Positions 45,756 through 54,527 of a stretch of DNA of 64,000 nucleotides are shown in pieces (position 1 is the first letter of the stretch; every line of letters starts with the position of its first letter). The stretch spans positions 248,001-312,000 of the forward strand of contig NZ_BOOZ01000002.1 in assembly GCF_016863495.1 (NCBI RefSeq), read 5' to 3'. The position numbers were made by a program, and so were the translations under genes. Below the pieces are notes generated by a model, which did no database searches, was not told the origin of the DNA, and was given only the letters and a program-made list of their open reading frames with translations. The stretch is from Micromonospora andamanensis (lineage in GTDB: Bacteria > Actinomycetota > Actinomycetes > Mycobacteriales > Micromonosporaceae).

Positions 45756-47342
45756 GTCGGCGAGGATGCGCTGGGCGGCGTTGTGGCCGGCGGCACCGAT
45801 GACGCTGCCGGCCGGGTGACAGCCGGCGCTACCGGCGTACACCCCGTCGACGCCTGTGGCGTAGGGCATCCGGTCGGCGAACGAGACGGTGTTGTCGACG
45901 TGGTGGATGTGGCCGCCGGTGATGCCGAAGTGCGCCTCGATGCCGGGCGGCGGCAGGGGCACCGCGTCGGCGATCAGGTCGCCGGTGCCGGGGGCGTAGC
46001 GCTCGCAGATGCCGACAAGCTTGTCGACGTAACCGGGCAGTGCCGCGTCCCAGGTGGTGCCGGCCAGCTCGTACGGCACCGACTGGACGAAGAGCGCCGA
46101 CGAGTGGTGCCCGGCCGGGTCGGCGAGCGACGGGTCCACTGTGGTGTGCAGGTACCACTCGATTGTCGGCTCGTCGGGCAGCAGACCGGCCTGCACGTCG
46201 GCCCACATGGCGCGCAGCGCGGCCATCGGTGACTCGCCAGCGCCGCCGCTCAGTGACGCCGAGCCGGGCAACAGGTGGATTGTCGAGCCGAACGGGCTCG
46301 GCGCACCCTCGGGCAGGCAGGAGAAGCGGGGCAGGCCACGCAGCGCCAGGTTCAGCTTGAGGGTGCTGCCGGTGCGCCGGACGGCGGCCATCCGTCCGCT
46401 GAGCGTGGTCGGCAGCGCGCCGTCGGGCAGCAGCTCCATCAGGCGGTACGGGTCGCAGGCCCCGAGCACCACCTCTGCGCCGATCTGGCGTCCGTCGGCG
46501 AGCACCACGCCGCTGGCGGCGCCACCGTCGAGGGTGATCGCGGTGACCGCCGCTCCGGTGACGATCCGGGCGCCGGAGGCTCGGGCCGCGTCGGCGAAGA
46601 TCCGCGACACGGTACCCATGCCGCCCTCGGCGATCATCCAGGTGCCGCCGGATCCGGGCAGCCGGCACATGTTGTGGACCAGGAAGTTGTGCCCGGTGCC
46701 GGGGTCGTCGGGGCCGGCGTTGAGCCCGGACAGGCCGTCGGTGACCGCGTACATGCTGACCAGCAGCTCGGAGCGGAAGTCGAACCGGGCCAGGTAGTCG
46801 GCGACGGAGCCGCGTACCAGATTGACGAAGGTCTGGCGAAGCTCGGGACGGACGTACCGGTCGGCGGTCTCCTCGACGCTCAGCGGCTCGGCCAGCCAGG
46901 CCGGGGCGAGATCCTCGCGCAACGCGGCCAACTCGGCCTGCAACGCCGCGTCGGCGGCGGCGTCGGCGGGGGAGAAGAATTCGGCGAGCTGCGCCCGGGT
47001 GGCCACCGTGTCGGTGCCGAAGAGTAGGTACGGCGAGCCGACCCCGCCGGGGGTGGGTAGAAAATAGTGCGGGTCGCGGCGCAGCACCGGGATCCGGACG
47101 TCGAGCGCGGCCAGCAGCTCCGGCGGCATCAGCCCGAGCAGGTAGGACCCGGTGGAGTGGCGCAGTTCGAGCACCTTCGGGAACGGGTTCTCGGTCCGCG
47201 TCGCCCCGCCGATCACGTCGGCGGCCTCCAGCACCAGCACGTCCAACCCGGTCCGGGCCAGCAGAATCGCCGACACCAACCCGTTGTGCCCCGACCCGAC
47301 GATCACCACGTCAGCCCGCCCCGGCACCCCAGCACCCCTCAT
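45744..47342 (-). CDS. FAD-dependent oxidoreductase, phytoene desaturase-like
   Basis: 532 aa. The dinucleotide motif is VVIVGSGHNGLVSAILLA (about 12-29) followed by VLEAADVIGGATRT. The C-terminal FAD block is GVYAGSAGCHPAGSVIGAAGHNAAQRIL. This is the NAD(P)/FAD-dependent PDS-like family (CrtI, PYROXD2-like) common in actinobacteria. No other carotenoid genes are in the window, so the substrate is unclear. It lies head-to-tail with the YihY gene upstream, and palindromic element D lies between. Confidence 0.88.
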   Translation of the reverse strand: MRGAGVPGRADVVIVGSGHNGLVSAILLARTGLDVLVLEAADVIGGATRTENPFPKVLELRHSTGSYLLGLMPPELLAALDVRIPVLRRDPHYFLPTPGGVGSPYLLFGTDTVATRAQLAEFFSPADAAADAALQAELAALREDLAPAWLAEPLSVEETADRYVRPELRQTFVNLVRGSVADYLARFDFRSELLVSMYAVTDGLSGLNAGPDDPGTGHNFLVHNMCRLPGSGGTWMIAEGGMGTVSRIFADAARASGARIVTGAAVTAITLDGGAASGVVLADGRQIGAEVVLGACDPYRLMELLPDGALPTTLSGRMAAVRRTGSTLKLNLALRGLPRFSCLPEGAPSPFGSTIHLLPGSASLSGGAGESPMAALRAMWADVQAGLLPDEPTIEWYLHTTVDPSLADPAGHHSSALFVQSVPYELAGTTWDAALPGYVDKLVGICERYAPGTGDLIADAVPLPPPGIEAHFGITGGHIHHVDNTVSFADRMPYATGVDGVYAGSAGCHPAGSVIGAAGHNAAQRILADLGR

Positions 47343-47396
47343 CCCCGCACCCTAACCCCTACCCGCCCCTTACCGCCCGCTCCTGCCCCTGACCTC

Positions 47397-47457
47397 GTCG
47401 ATCATGAGGTTAGCGGCGGTCTTGATCTACTTTGGTGCCGCTAACCTCATGATCGAC
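47397..47457. repeat. palindromic intergenic element, copy D
   Basis: Perfect 21-bp arms (47397-47417 and 47437-47457) with core TCGATCATGAGGTTAGCGGC and a 19-nt loop. It overlaps the 3' end of the YihY gene on minus and supplies its stop codon. Confidence 0.92.
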
Positions 47458-48288
47458 AGGGTTGGCGCGGCGGGTGCGCCAGGAGGAGAGGGCGAGGGTG
47501 GCGGAGTAGCCAGCCAGCACGATCACGTGGAAGAGGTAGAGCCAGAGCAGGATCGCCACGGCGGCACCTACCTCGACCAGGCCGCCGAAGGGCACGCCCA
47601 GGTCGAGTGGCAACGAGGCGAAGAGTACGAAACCGTGCAGGAAGCCGGACAGGTTCGCGGCGGTGAAGGACCCCAGCGCCAGCGTGGAGAGCCAGTCCGG
47701 CGAGGCCGGTCCGACCACTCGGAACACCCACATCAGCACCGGCGTGAGCACCAGCCACACCGCCAGGAACGACAGCACCACACCGAGCGCGCCTGCCCAG
47801 CCGCCGCGCCGGACCAGCCCGGTGGTGGTCGGCAGGGCCAGCAGGATCGACAGCAACAACGCCGGAGCCGGGGCCAGCAGCGGCAGCAGCAGCAACCGGC
47901 CCCGCCAGCCGACCAGATGCTCGTCGGAGCGGGGCGCGGCGACCGAGACGAACGCCCGGCGCAGCCCTTCGCCGTACAGCGAGGCCGGCAGCAGCGCGGC
48001 CAGCGCCAGCCACGGCGTCAGGCCCACCCCGGCCTCGACGAGCGCGGCCACCGCGTGCGGCGCACCTATCGCGTCCGGCAGGGCCTCCACGGCGTACCCG
48101 GTGAGTCGCCGTACCTGGGACGCTCCCACCAGCAGTGAGGTGAGCCAGATCGCCAGCAGAGCCACCGGCACCACGGCGATCGCCCCGTAGAACGTGATCG
48201 AGGCGGCGTGCAGCGACAGATCCCGACCACGCACCGGGCGGAACGCCGCCCGGGTGATCCGCTGCGTCCGATCCCACGCTCCGCCCAT
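47410..48288 (-). CDS. YihY/BrkB family membrane protein
   Basis: 292 aa from ATG 48288, which has GGAG 5 nt upstream; an in-frame start at 48321 is weaker. Six hydrophobic segments and the family blocks LSLHAASITFYGAIAVVPVALLA and LWLYLFHVIVLAGYSATLA are present. The function of the family is not established. The final ~15 residues (VDHEVSGTKVDQDRR) come from palindromic element D, so the natural C-terminus may have been replaced. Confidence 0.85.
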   Translation of the reverse strand: MGGAWDRTQRITRAAFRPVRGRDLSLHAASITFYGAIAVVPVALLAIWLTSLLVGASQVRRLTGYAVEALPDAIGAPHAVAALVEAGVGLTPWLALAALLPASLYGEGLRRAFVSVAAPRSDEHLVGWRGRLLLLPLLAPAPALLLSILLALPTTTGLVRRGGWAGALGVVLSFLAVWLVLTPVLMWVFRVVGPASPDWLSTLALGSFTAANLSGFLHGFVLFASLPLDLGVPFGGLVEVGAAVAILLWLYLFHVIVLAGYSATLALSSWRTRRANPVDHEVSGTKVDQDRR

Positions 48289-48557
48289 CGCGCTCCATTT
48301 CCCCGTCCGTTGCCCCGGCAACCGTTTCTGTTATCAGCGCCGCACGGGTCGAGCCGAGACGTGCGTCCGGACCGCGTCGGCGTCCCTTCCGGCGTGCGGT
48401 GCACCGGGACGGCCCCGGTCGGTGCCGCGCCGCTCCGCCGGCCGGGTCGACACGAGAACCCGTAGCTGTTGTTGGTCGGCGCTGTCGAGCTGAGCGCGTC
48501 AACGGATCGTGGCCGCTACCGCCATCCCGCCGGCCATCGGTCGTAAGCTCACGCCTC

Positions 48558-48941
48558 ATGACGATCGCCCCTGCCGGCCGGCCGCTGTCCGACGATGAGC
48601 TGGCGGTGATCGACGAACTGTCCGCGGCGGCGACGCCCGGGCCGTGGTTCGTGCGGGTGCTGGATGACGAGCATGCGATGAGCCTGGTGGCGGTGAGTGT
48701 GGTGGCGGACGACGGTCGCGGCGCGAGATGGCCCGACTTCGCTGCCCGGGAGATCGTCGCCGCGACCCTGGTACAGCAGCCCCGCTATGTCGACGTGGGC
48801 GACGAACGCTGGGACGAGAACGCCGCGTTCATCGCGATGGCACGGGACGCCGTACCGCGTCTGGTGACCGAGATACGGCGGCTGCGGGCGTGCCTCACCG
48901 ATGGAGAATCGGCCGGTGGCGAGCGGGCGGGGACGGCGTGA
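48558..48941 (+). CDS. conserved hypothetical protein with ATPGPW motif
   Basis: 127 aa from ATG 48558, which follows TAAGCT by 8 nt. The visible signature is LSAAATPGPWFVRVLDDEH followed by a later DVGDERWDENAAFIAMARDAVPRLVTEIRRL helix. Similar ATPGPW proteins occur in phages and actinobacterial chromosomes; function unknown. It overlaps nothing and precedes endonuclease V by 27 bp. Confidence 0.7.
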   Translation: MTIAPAGRPLSDDELAVIDELSAAATPGPWFVRVLDDEHAMSLVAVSVVADDGRGARWPDFAAREIVAATLVQQPRYVDVGDERWDENAAFIAMARDAVPRLVTEIRRLRACLTDGESAGGERAGTA

Positions 48942-48968
48942 CGTCGTCCGGCCTTCGACGGCGAGTCG

Positions 48969-49622
48969 GTGCCGGGCGCGGAATCCGTGGCGGAGGCGGA
49001 GCGGATCCAGCAGGCGCTGCGGCAGAGCCTCGTCCTGGACGACTGCCTGCCCGCCGCGCCCACGCTGGTGGCCGGCGTGGACGTGTCGTACGACAAGGTG
49101 TCGCCTCGGATCACCGCCGCCGCCGTCGTCGTCGACCTGACGACCGGCGTGGAGGTGGAGTCGGTAGTGGTGCCCGGCGAGGTGAGCTTCCCGTACCTGC
49201 CCGGACTGCTGGCCTTCCGGGAGGTGCCGCTCGTGCTGGCGGCGCTGGACCGGCTCGGTCATCGACCTGACGTGGTGGTCTGTGACGGGTACGGCGTCGC
49301 GCATCCCCGACGGTTCGGCTTGGCCTGCCACCTCGGCGTGGTGACCGGCCTGCCGACCTTCGGAGTGGCCAAGACGCCCTTCGTCGGTTCCTTCGACGAG
49401 CCGGGCGTACGGCGGGGCGACTGGTCGGCCCTACGCGACGATGACGAGGTGCTGGGCCGGGTGCTGCGTACCCAGACCGGCGTCAAGCCGGTGTTCGTGT
49501 CGGTCGGTCACCGCACCAGCCTCGACCGGGCGACCACGCTGACTCTCGACCTGAGCGCGCGTTACCGCCTGCCGGAGGTGATCCGTCGGGCCGACTTCCT
49601 CTCCCGCGAAGCGCTCCGCTGA
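48969..49622 (+). CDS. nfi: endonuclease V
   Basis: 217 aa, GTG at 48969 (a start within the previous 30 bp is conceivable). The metal-site residues are in AGVDVSYD (Asp near 37-40), YLPGLLAFREVP (Glu near 84) and VVCDGYGVAHPR (Asp near 105). It nicks DNA (or RNA) next to deaminated bases such as hypoxanthine. The family core is complete. Confidence 0.92.
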   Translation: MPGAESVAEAERIQQALRQSLVLDDCLPAAPTLVAGVDVSYDKVSPRITAAAVVVDLTTGVEVESVVVPGEVSFPYLPGLLAFREVPLVLAALDRLGHRPDVVVCDGYGVAHPRRFGLACHLGVVTGLPTFGVAKTPFVGSFDEPGVRRGDWSALRDDDEVLGRVLRTQTGVKPVFVSVGHRTSLDRATTLTLDLSARYRLPEVIRRADFLSREALR

Positions 49623-49925
49623 CCGATCCGACCGGCTCGGCACAGCCCGCTGCGCTATCGGGCGACCGGAAGACCGAGCTGTTGAGCGACGCCCTGTCGC
49701 TCGCCCGGTGCGTGGATCGTGGGCCCGCCGCCCGGCGGCGAGATTCCGGGCCGTTGTATCCAGCAGCTAAGCCAGGTTGTCACAGCCGACCGGTCACCGA
49801 GACGGTGGGCCTTGGTCGACGTCGTTCGCCCCGGCTGCGTCGGACACCTTGTGCGATGGCGTGCGGTACGGGCTGTGCTGGCTAGGCTGAGTTGAGCAAG
49901 ATGTTCCGCTGAGGGGGTGAGCCCG
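49623..49925. other. 303-bp intergenic region
   Basis: Between endonuclease V and the second Uma2 gene. It contains TAGGCT at 49883-49888, a possible -10, and GAGGGGG before the next start. I see no supported gene, palindrome or other structure. Confidence 0.4.
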
Positions 49926-50597
49926 ATGGCCCAGGCTGCGTACGCGCCCGAGCCCGCGCCGGACGCTGGTGCCGACGACCGGCCCACCGGGCCGTCGTTC
50001 GACGTGCTGCGGTGGCACGACGAGCCGTGGACCGCCCAGCTCGCCCTCGACCTGTTGCCGGAGACCAACGGCCCCAAGGTTGAGGTCCTGAGCGGAAGCG
50101 TGATCGTGACACCCCACGCCGGATATGACCACCAGGATGCCGAGCTTGACCTCGCGTATCTGTTGAAGCAGGCTGCCCGGAAGGCCAAGCTGTGGCTCTA
50201 CGCGGAGGCGAACGTCGTCTCCGGACAGGATCTGTTCATCCCCGACCTCGTCGTGCTGCGCGTTCCCGGCGGGGGGCGCACGACGATGGACATCAGGCAT
50301 GCCGTTCTGCTTGGCGAGGTCGTGTCGCCCGGCAACCGGCGTAAGGACATCATCGATCGTCCGCGCGAGTACGGTACGGCCGGCGTACCGTTCTTCCTCC
50401 GGGTCGACCTGCGTAACCGAGTCCCCACCATCGCACTGTTCGAGCTGACCGACGGCGAGTACCGACCAGTGGCCGCCGCTGCGGCCGGAAGCACCTTCGT
50501 GATGCGGGAGCCGTTCGAGTTCTCGGTCGATCCGGGTGACCTGCTCGGCGAGGAAGCTCCGATGGAGGACGAAGATGCTCCGCTCGGGGAGAGCTGA
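49926..50597 (+). CDS. second Uma2-family protein
   Basis: 223 aa from ATG 49926 with GAGGGGG upstream (GTG 49917 is an alternative). It shows the Uma2 fold: VEVLSGSVIVTPHAG, Asp in IPDLVVLRV, LLGEVVSPG and YGTAGVPFFLRVD. The Lys usual before the Tyr-x2-AGV block is replaced by Arg-Pro-Arg (DRPREYGTAGV), so catalysis could be altered. The C-terminus is acidic (PMEDEDAPLGES). Confidence 0.82.
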   Translation: MAQAAYAPEPAPDAGADDRPTGPSFDVLRWHDEPWTAQLALDLLPETNGPKVEVLSGSVIVTPHAGYDHQDAELDLAYLLKQAARKAKLWLYAEANVVSGQDLFIPDLVVLRVPGGGRTTMDIRHAVLLGEVVSPGNRRKDIIDRPREYGTAGVPFFLRVDLRNRVPTIALFELTDGEYRPVAAAAAGSTFVMREPFEFSVDPGDLLGEEAPMEDEDAPLGES

Positions 50598-50619
50598 CGG
50601 TAGCTGCTTCCTGCCAGCA

Positions 50620-50661
50620 CAGGGCCCCTGCTCTACCAGAGGTATTAAACAAGGTGCCCTG
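50620..50661. repeat. imperfect palindrome upstream of dxr
   Basis: Outer arms CAGGGCCCCTG and AAGGTGCCCTG pair with mismatches; an inner TACC/GGTA pairs around AGA. It contains TATTAAAC, unusually AT-rich here. It may be a terminator of the Uma2 gene or a repeat of a second family. Confidence 0.4.
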
Positions 50662-50697
50662 CCTTGCACTCAGCGGTAGTGCGTAACAATGGGCGGC

Positions 50698-51909
50698 GTG
50701 ACGTCCCCCCGTGATCTTGTGCTGCTGGGCTGTACCGGGTCGATCGGTACCCAGGCCATCGACATCGTGCGGCGTAACCCGGAGCGGTTCCGGGTGGTGG
50801 CGCTCGGTGCCGGTGGCGGCAACATCGGGCTGCTCGCCGCCCAGGCGCTCGAACTCGGTGTCGACGTGGTCGGGGTGGCCAAGGCGTCCGCCGCGCAGGA
50901 TCTCCAGCTGGCGTTCTACGCCGAGGCGAGCCGGCGGGGCTGGGCGAGCGGGGAGTTCAAGCTGCCCAAGATCGTGGCCGGGCCGGAGGCGATGACCGAG
51001 CTGGCGCAGTGGCCGTGTGACGTCGTACTCAACGGGGTGGTGGGGTCGCTCGGGCTGGCGCCGACCCTGGCGGCGCTGCGCGCCGGGCGTACGCTCGCGC
51101 TTGCCAACAAGGAGTCGCTGGTGGCCGGCGGCTCGCTGGTCAAGGGCGCGGTGACGCGGCCGGAGCAGATCGTCCCGGTGGACTCGGAGCACTCGGCGTT
51201 GGCCCAGTGCCTGCGCGGCGGCACCCGGGGTGAGGTGCGTCGGCTGGTGGTGACCGCCAGTGGCGGCCCGTTCCGGGGGCGGCGGCGCGACGAGTTGACG
51301 GCTGTCACGCCGGAGCAGGCGCTCGCCCACCCGACCTGGAACATGGGACCGGTCGTCACGATCAACTCGGCGACCATGGTCAACAAGGCGCTGGAAGTGA
51401 TCGAGGCGCACGAGCTGTTCGACGTGCCGTACGCCGACATCACAGTGATGGTGCACCCCCAGTCGGTGATCCACTCGATGGTCGAGTTCGTCGACGGGTC
51501 GACGTTGGCGCAGGCCAGCCCGCCGGACATGCGGTTGCCGATCGCCCTCGGGTTGGGCTGGCCGGACCGGGTGCCCGAGGCCGCCGCCGCCGTCGACTGG
51601 ACCACGGCGCACACCTGGGAGTTCGCACCGCTCAACGACGAGGCGTTCCCGGCGGTGGCGCTGGCCAAGGCGGCCGGGGAGGCCGGTCGGTGCCGGCCGG
51701 CGATCTACAACGCGGCGAACGAGGAGTGCGTGGCGGCGTTCGTCGCCGGGCAGCTGCCGTTCCTCGGCATCGTCGACACGTTGCGGCGCGTGTTGGAGGA
51801 CGCTCCCGATTTCGGTGAACCGGGTACCGTCGAGGACGTACTCGAAGCCGAGTCGTGGGCGCGCGCACACGCGCAGGAGATCATCGCTGCTGCGGTGGAA
51901 GGAGCTTGA
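50698..51909 (+). CDS. dxr: 1-deoxy-D-xylulose 5-phosphate reductoisomerase
   Basis: 403 aa from GTG 50698 (ATG 50689 adds three residues). NADPH site [21 protein letters not shown], metal and substrate residues in [14 protein letters not shown] and TASGGPF, and HPTWNMG and [11 protein letters not shown]. It makes MEP in the non-mevalonate isoprenoid pathway; ispG is two genes on. The stop overlaps the rip1 ATG by one base. Confidence 0.97.
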   Translation: MTSPRDLVLLGCTGSIGTQAIDIVRRNPERFRVVALGAGGGNIGLLAAQALELGVDVVGVAKASAAQDLQLAFYAEASRRGWASGEFKLPKIVAGPEAMTELAQWPCDVVLNGVVGSLGLAPTLAALRAGRTLALANKESLVAGGSLVKGAVTRPEQIVPVDSEHSALAQCLRGGTRGEVRRLVVTASGGPFRGRRRDELTAVTPEQALAHPTWNMGPVVTINSATMVNKALEVIEAHELFDVPYADITVMVHPQSVIHSMVEFVDGSTLAQASPPDMRLPIALGLGWPDRVPEAAAAVDWTTAHTWEFAPLNDEAFPAVALAKAAGEAGRCRPAIYNAANEECVAAFVAGQLPFLGIVDTLRRVLEDAPDFGEPGTVEDVLEAESWARAHAQEIIAAAVEGA

Positions 51910-53159
51910 TGTCGTTCGCGTTCGGGGTGGTTCTCTTCGCCCTCGGCATCCTCGTCTCGGTGAGCCTGCACGAGGCCGGGCACATGCTCACCGCCAAGGC
52001 CTTCGGCATGAAGGTCACCCGCTACTTCGTCGGCTTCGGCCCCACCATCTTCTCGTTCAAGCGGGGCGAGACCGAGTACGGCCTCAAGGGCATCCCGCTC
52101 GGTGGCTTCTGCAAGATCGTCGGCATGACGCCGCAGGACGACGACGTCGAGCCCGGTGACGAGAAGCGCGCCATGTGGCGCTACCCGGTGTGGAAGCGCA
52201 CCATCGTGATGTCCGCCGGGTCGGTGACCCACTTCGGGTTGGCGATCTTCGCCGCCTGGCTGGCCGCGATGACCTTCGGCCTGCCCAACCCGGACCGCGT
52301 GACCACCGAGGCGCAGGTCCGCGCCGAGCCCGCGGTGATCGCCCTCCAGGACTGCGTCCTGCCGGACACCACCTTCCGCGAGTGCACCGCGAGCGACGCG
52401 GCCAGCCCGGCCGCCGCCGCCGGGCTCCGCGACGGCGACCGGATCACCTCGTTCAACGGCACGCCGGTCAACAACTACGGCGACCTGCTCACCGCCCTGC
52501 GGACCGCCAGCCCGGGCGCCACCGCCGCCATCGGCTACGAGCGCGACGGCCAGGCCGGCAACGTCGAGGCCGTGCTGGGCACCACAAAGCGTCCCCCGAT
52601 CGACAACCCGGACGGGCCGGTCACCGACGTTCCCGCGCTCGGCATCGGGCTGATCATCAGCACCCCCGGCCTGGTCACCTACGGCCCGGTGGAGGCGGTC
52701 GGCGCGACAAGCACCTTCATCGGCGACATGGCGGTGGCCACCGCGCAGGCGTTGCAGCGGCTGCCGGAGAAGATCCCCGCGCTGTGGCGCGCCATCACCG
52801 GCGGCGAGCGGGACATCGACACCCCGATCAGCGTGGTCGGCGCCAGCGTCCTCGGTGGTGAGGCGGTGGCCAACAACGCCTGGGAAATCTTCGTCATGCT
52901 GTTCATCTCGCTGAACTTCTTCATCGGGGTGTTCAACCTGCTGCCGCTGCTGCCGTTGGACGGCGGCCACATCGCCATCGCCTGGTTCGAACGGGCCCGT
53001 TCCTGGGTGTACGCGCGGCTGCGCAAGCCCGACCCGGGCCGGGTGGACTACTTCAAGCTGATGCCCTTCACGTACGTGGTGATCCTGATCGGTGGGGTGT
53101 TCACACTGCTCACCATCACCGCGGACGTGGTCAACCCGATCACCCTCTTCCCAAAGTGA
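51909..53159 (+). CDS. rip1: site-2 protease, RseP/Rip1 type
   Basis: 416 aa, ATG at 51909 overlapping dxr's stop. Zinc site HEAGH (about 19-23) in the first helix, PDZ-like domain (about 155-245, AAGLRDGDRITSFNGTPV), and LLPLLPLDGGH (about 349-359), the third ligand. Four membrane helices. Rip1 in mycobacteria cleaves anti-sigma factors; its place between dxr and ispG is conserved. Confidence 0.95.
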   Translation: MSFAFGVVLFALGILVSVSLHEAGHMLTAKAFGMKVTRYFVGFGPTIFSFKRGETEYGLKGIPLGGFCKIVGMTPQDDDVEPGDEKRAMWRYPVWKRTIVMSAGSVTHFGLAIFAAWLAAMTFGLPNPDRVTTEAQVRAEPAVIALQDCVLPDTTFRECTASDAASPAAAAGLRDGDRITSFNGTPVNNYGDLLTALRTASPGATAAIGYERDGQAGNVEAVLGTTKRPPIDNPDGPVTDVPALGIGLIISTPGLVTYGPVEAVGATSTFIGDMAVATAQALQRLPEKIPALWRAITGGERDIDTPISVVGASVLGGEAVANNAWEIFVMLFISLNFFIGVFNLLPLLPLDGGHIAIAWFERARSWVYARLRKPDPGRVDYFKLMPFTYVVILIGGVFTLLTITADVVNPITLFPK

Positions 53160-54341
53160 GTGCCTGAAGTGACAGCTGTCAGTCTCGGTATGCCGCCCGT
53201 ACCGCCGCCGCCGCTAGCGCCCCGCCGGGCCAGCCGCCAGATCATGGTCGGGTCCGTGCCGGTCGGCGGTGGCGCGCCGGTGTCCGTCCAGTCGATGACC
53301 ACCACGTTGACCGCTGACATCAACGCCACGCTCCAGCAGATCGCGGAGTTGACGGCGTCCGGGTGCCAGATCGTCCGGGTCGCGGTGCCCAGCCAGGACG
53401 ATGTGGAGGCGCTGCCGGCTATCGCGAAGAAGTCGCAGATCCCGGTGATCGCCGACATCCACTTCCAGCCGAAGTACGTCTTCGCCGCGATCGACGCCGG
53501 GTGCGCGGCGGTCCGGGTCAACCCGGGCAACATCCGCCAGTTCGACGACAAGGTGAAGGAGATCGCGGCGGCGGCCTCCGCCGCCGGTACGCCGATCCGG
53601 ATCGGCGTCAACGCCGGCTCGCTGGACAAGCGGCTGCTGGCCAAGTACGGCAGGGCCACGGCGGAGGCGCTCGTCGAGTCGGCGTTGTGGGAGTGCTCGC
53701 TGTTCGAGGAGCACGGCTTCCGGGACATCAAGATCTCGGTGAAGCACAACGACCCGGTGGTGATGATCCGGGCGTACCGGCTGCTCGCCGAGCAGTGTGA
53801 CTACCCGCTGCACCTGGGGGTGACCGAGGCGGGCCCGGCGTTCCAGGGCACCATCAAGTCGGCTGTCGCCTTCGGGGCGCTACTGGCCGAGGGGATCGGG
53901 GACACCATCCGGGTGTCGCTGTCCGCGCCGCCGGTCGAGGAGATCAAGGTCGGCAACCAGATCCTGGAGTCGCTCGGGCTGCGCGAGCGTGGCCTGGAGA
54001 TCGTCTCCTGCCCGTCCTGCGGGCGGGCCCAGGTGGACGTCTACAAGCTGGCCGAGGAGGTCACCGCCGGCCTGGAAGGGCTGCCGGTGCCGCTGCGGGT
54101 CGCCGTGATGGGCTGTGTGGTGAACGGTCCCGGTGAGGCCCGTGAGGCCGACCTCGGCGTGGCCTCCGGCAACGGCAAGGGCCAGATCTTCGTCAAGGGC
54201 CAGGTCATCAAGACCGTGCCCGAGGGGCAGATCGTGGAGACCCTGATCGAGGAGGCGCTGCGTCTCGCCGACGAGATGGGCGCCGAACTGCCCGAGGAAC
54301 TACGCGACCTGGTTCCCGGTGCCACCGTCACCGTGCACTGA
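53160..54341 (+). CDS. ispG: 4-hydroxy-3-methylbut-2-enyl diphosphate synthase
   Basis: 393 aa, GTG at 53160 directly after the rip1 stop (GTG 53169 also possible). TIM-barrel part with [14 protein letters not shown] and DIHFQPKY, and C-terminal 4Fe-4S domain with CPSCGR and [10 protein letters not shown] cysteines. Penultimate MEP-pathway enzyme. Element E begins 9 bp after the stop. Confidence 0.97.
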   Translation: MPEVTAVSLGMPPVPPPPLAPRRASRQIMVGSVPVGGGAPVSVQSMTTTLTADINATLQQIAELTASGCQIVRVAVPSQDDVEALPAIAKKSQIPVIADIHFQPKYVFAAIDAGCAAVRVNPGNIRQFDDKVKEIAAAASAAGTPIRIGVNAGSLDKRLLAKYGRATAEALVESALWECSLFEEHGFRDIKISVKHNDPVVMIRAYRLLAEQCDYPLHLGVTEAGPAFQGTIKSAVAFGALLAEGIGDTIRVSLSAPPVEEIKVGNQILESLGLRERGLEIVSCPSCGRAQVDVYKLAEEVTAGLEGLPVPLRVAVMGCVVNGPGEAREADLGVASGNGKGQIFVKGQVIKTVPEGQIVETLIEEALRLADEMGAELPEELRDLVPGATVTVH

Positions 54342-54350
54342 CGCATCAAC

Positions 54351-54422
54351 CCCCTGTTGATCAGGAAGTTCTCGTCGGTACTCGAGCATTGTTCCCGACC
54401 GGAACTACTTGATCGACAGGGG
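54351..54422. repeat. palindromic intergenic element, copy E (divergent)
   Basis: 28-bp imperfect arms (54351-54378 and 54395-54422), outermost CCCCTGT / ACAGGGG perfect. The core TTGATCAGGAAGTT differs from the other copies, but the mirrored half also changed. Confidence 0.75.
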
Positions 54423-54527
54423 TGTGCGGGTGGTCCGTCCGGGTCTGTCCGGTTGGGGTGTCCTGGGGGTTGAGCGGTGGTTACCGTCAGCCAACACGCG
54501 GTGAACGGATCTGGCAGGCTGGTAACC

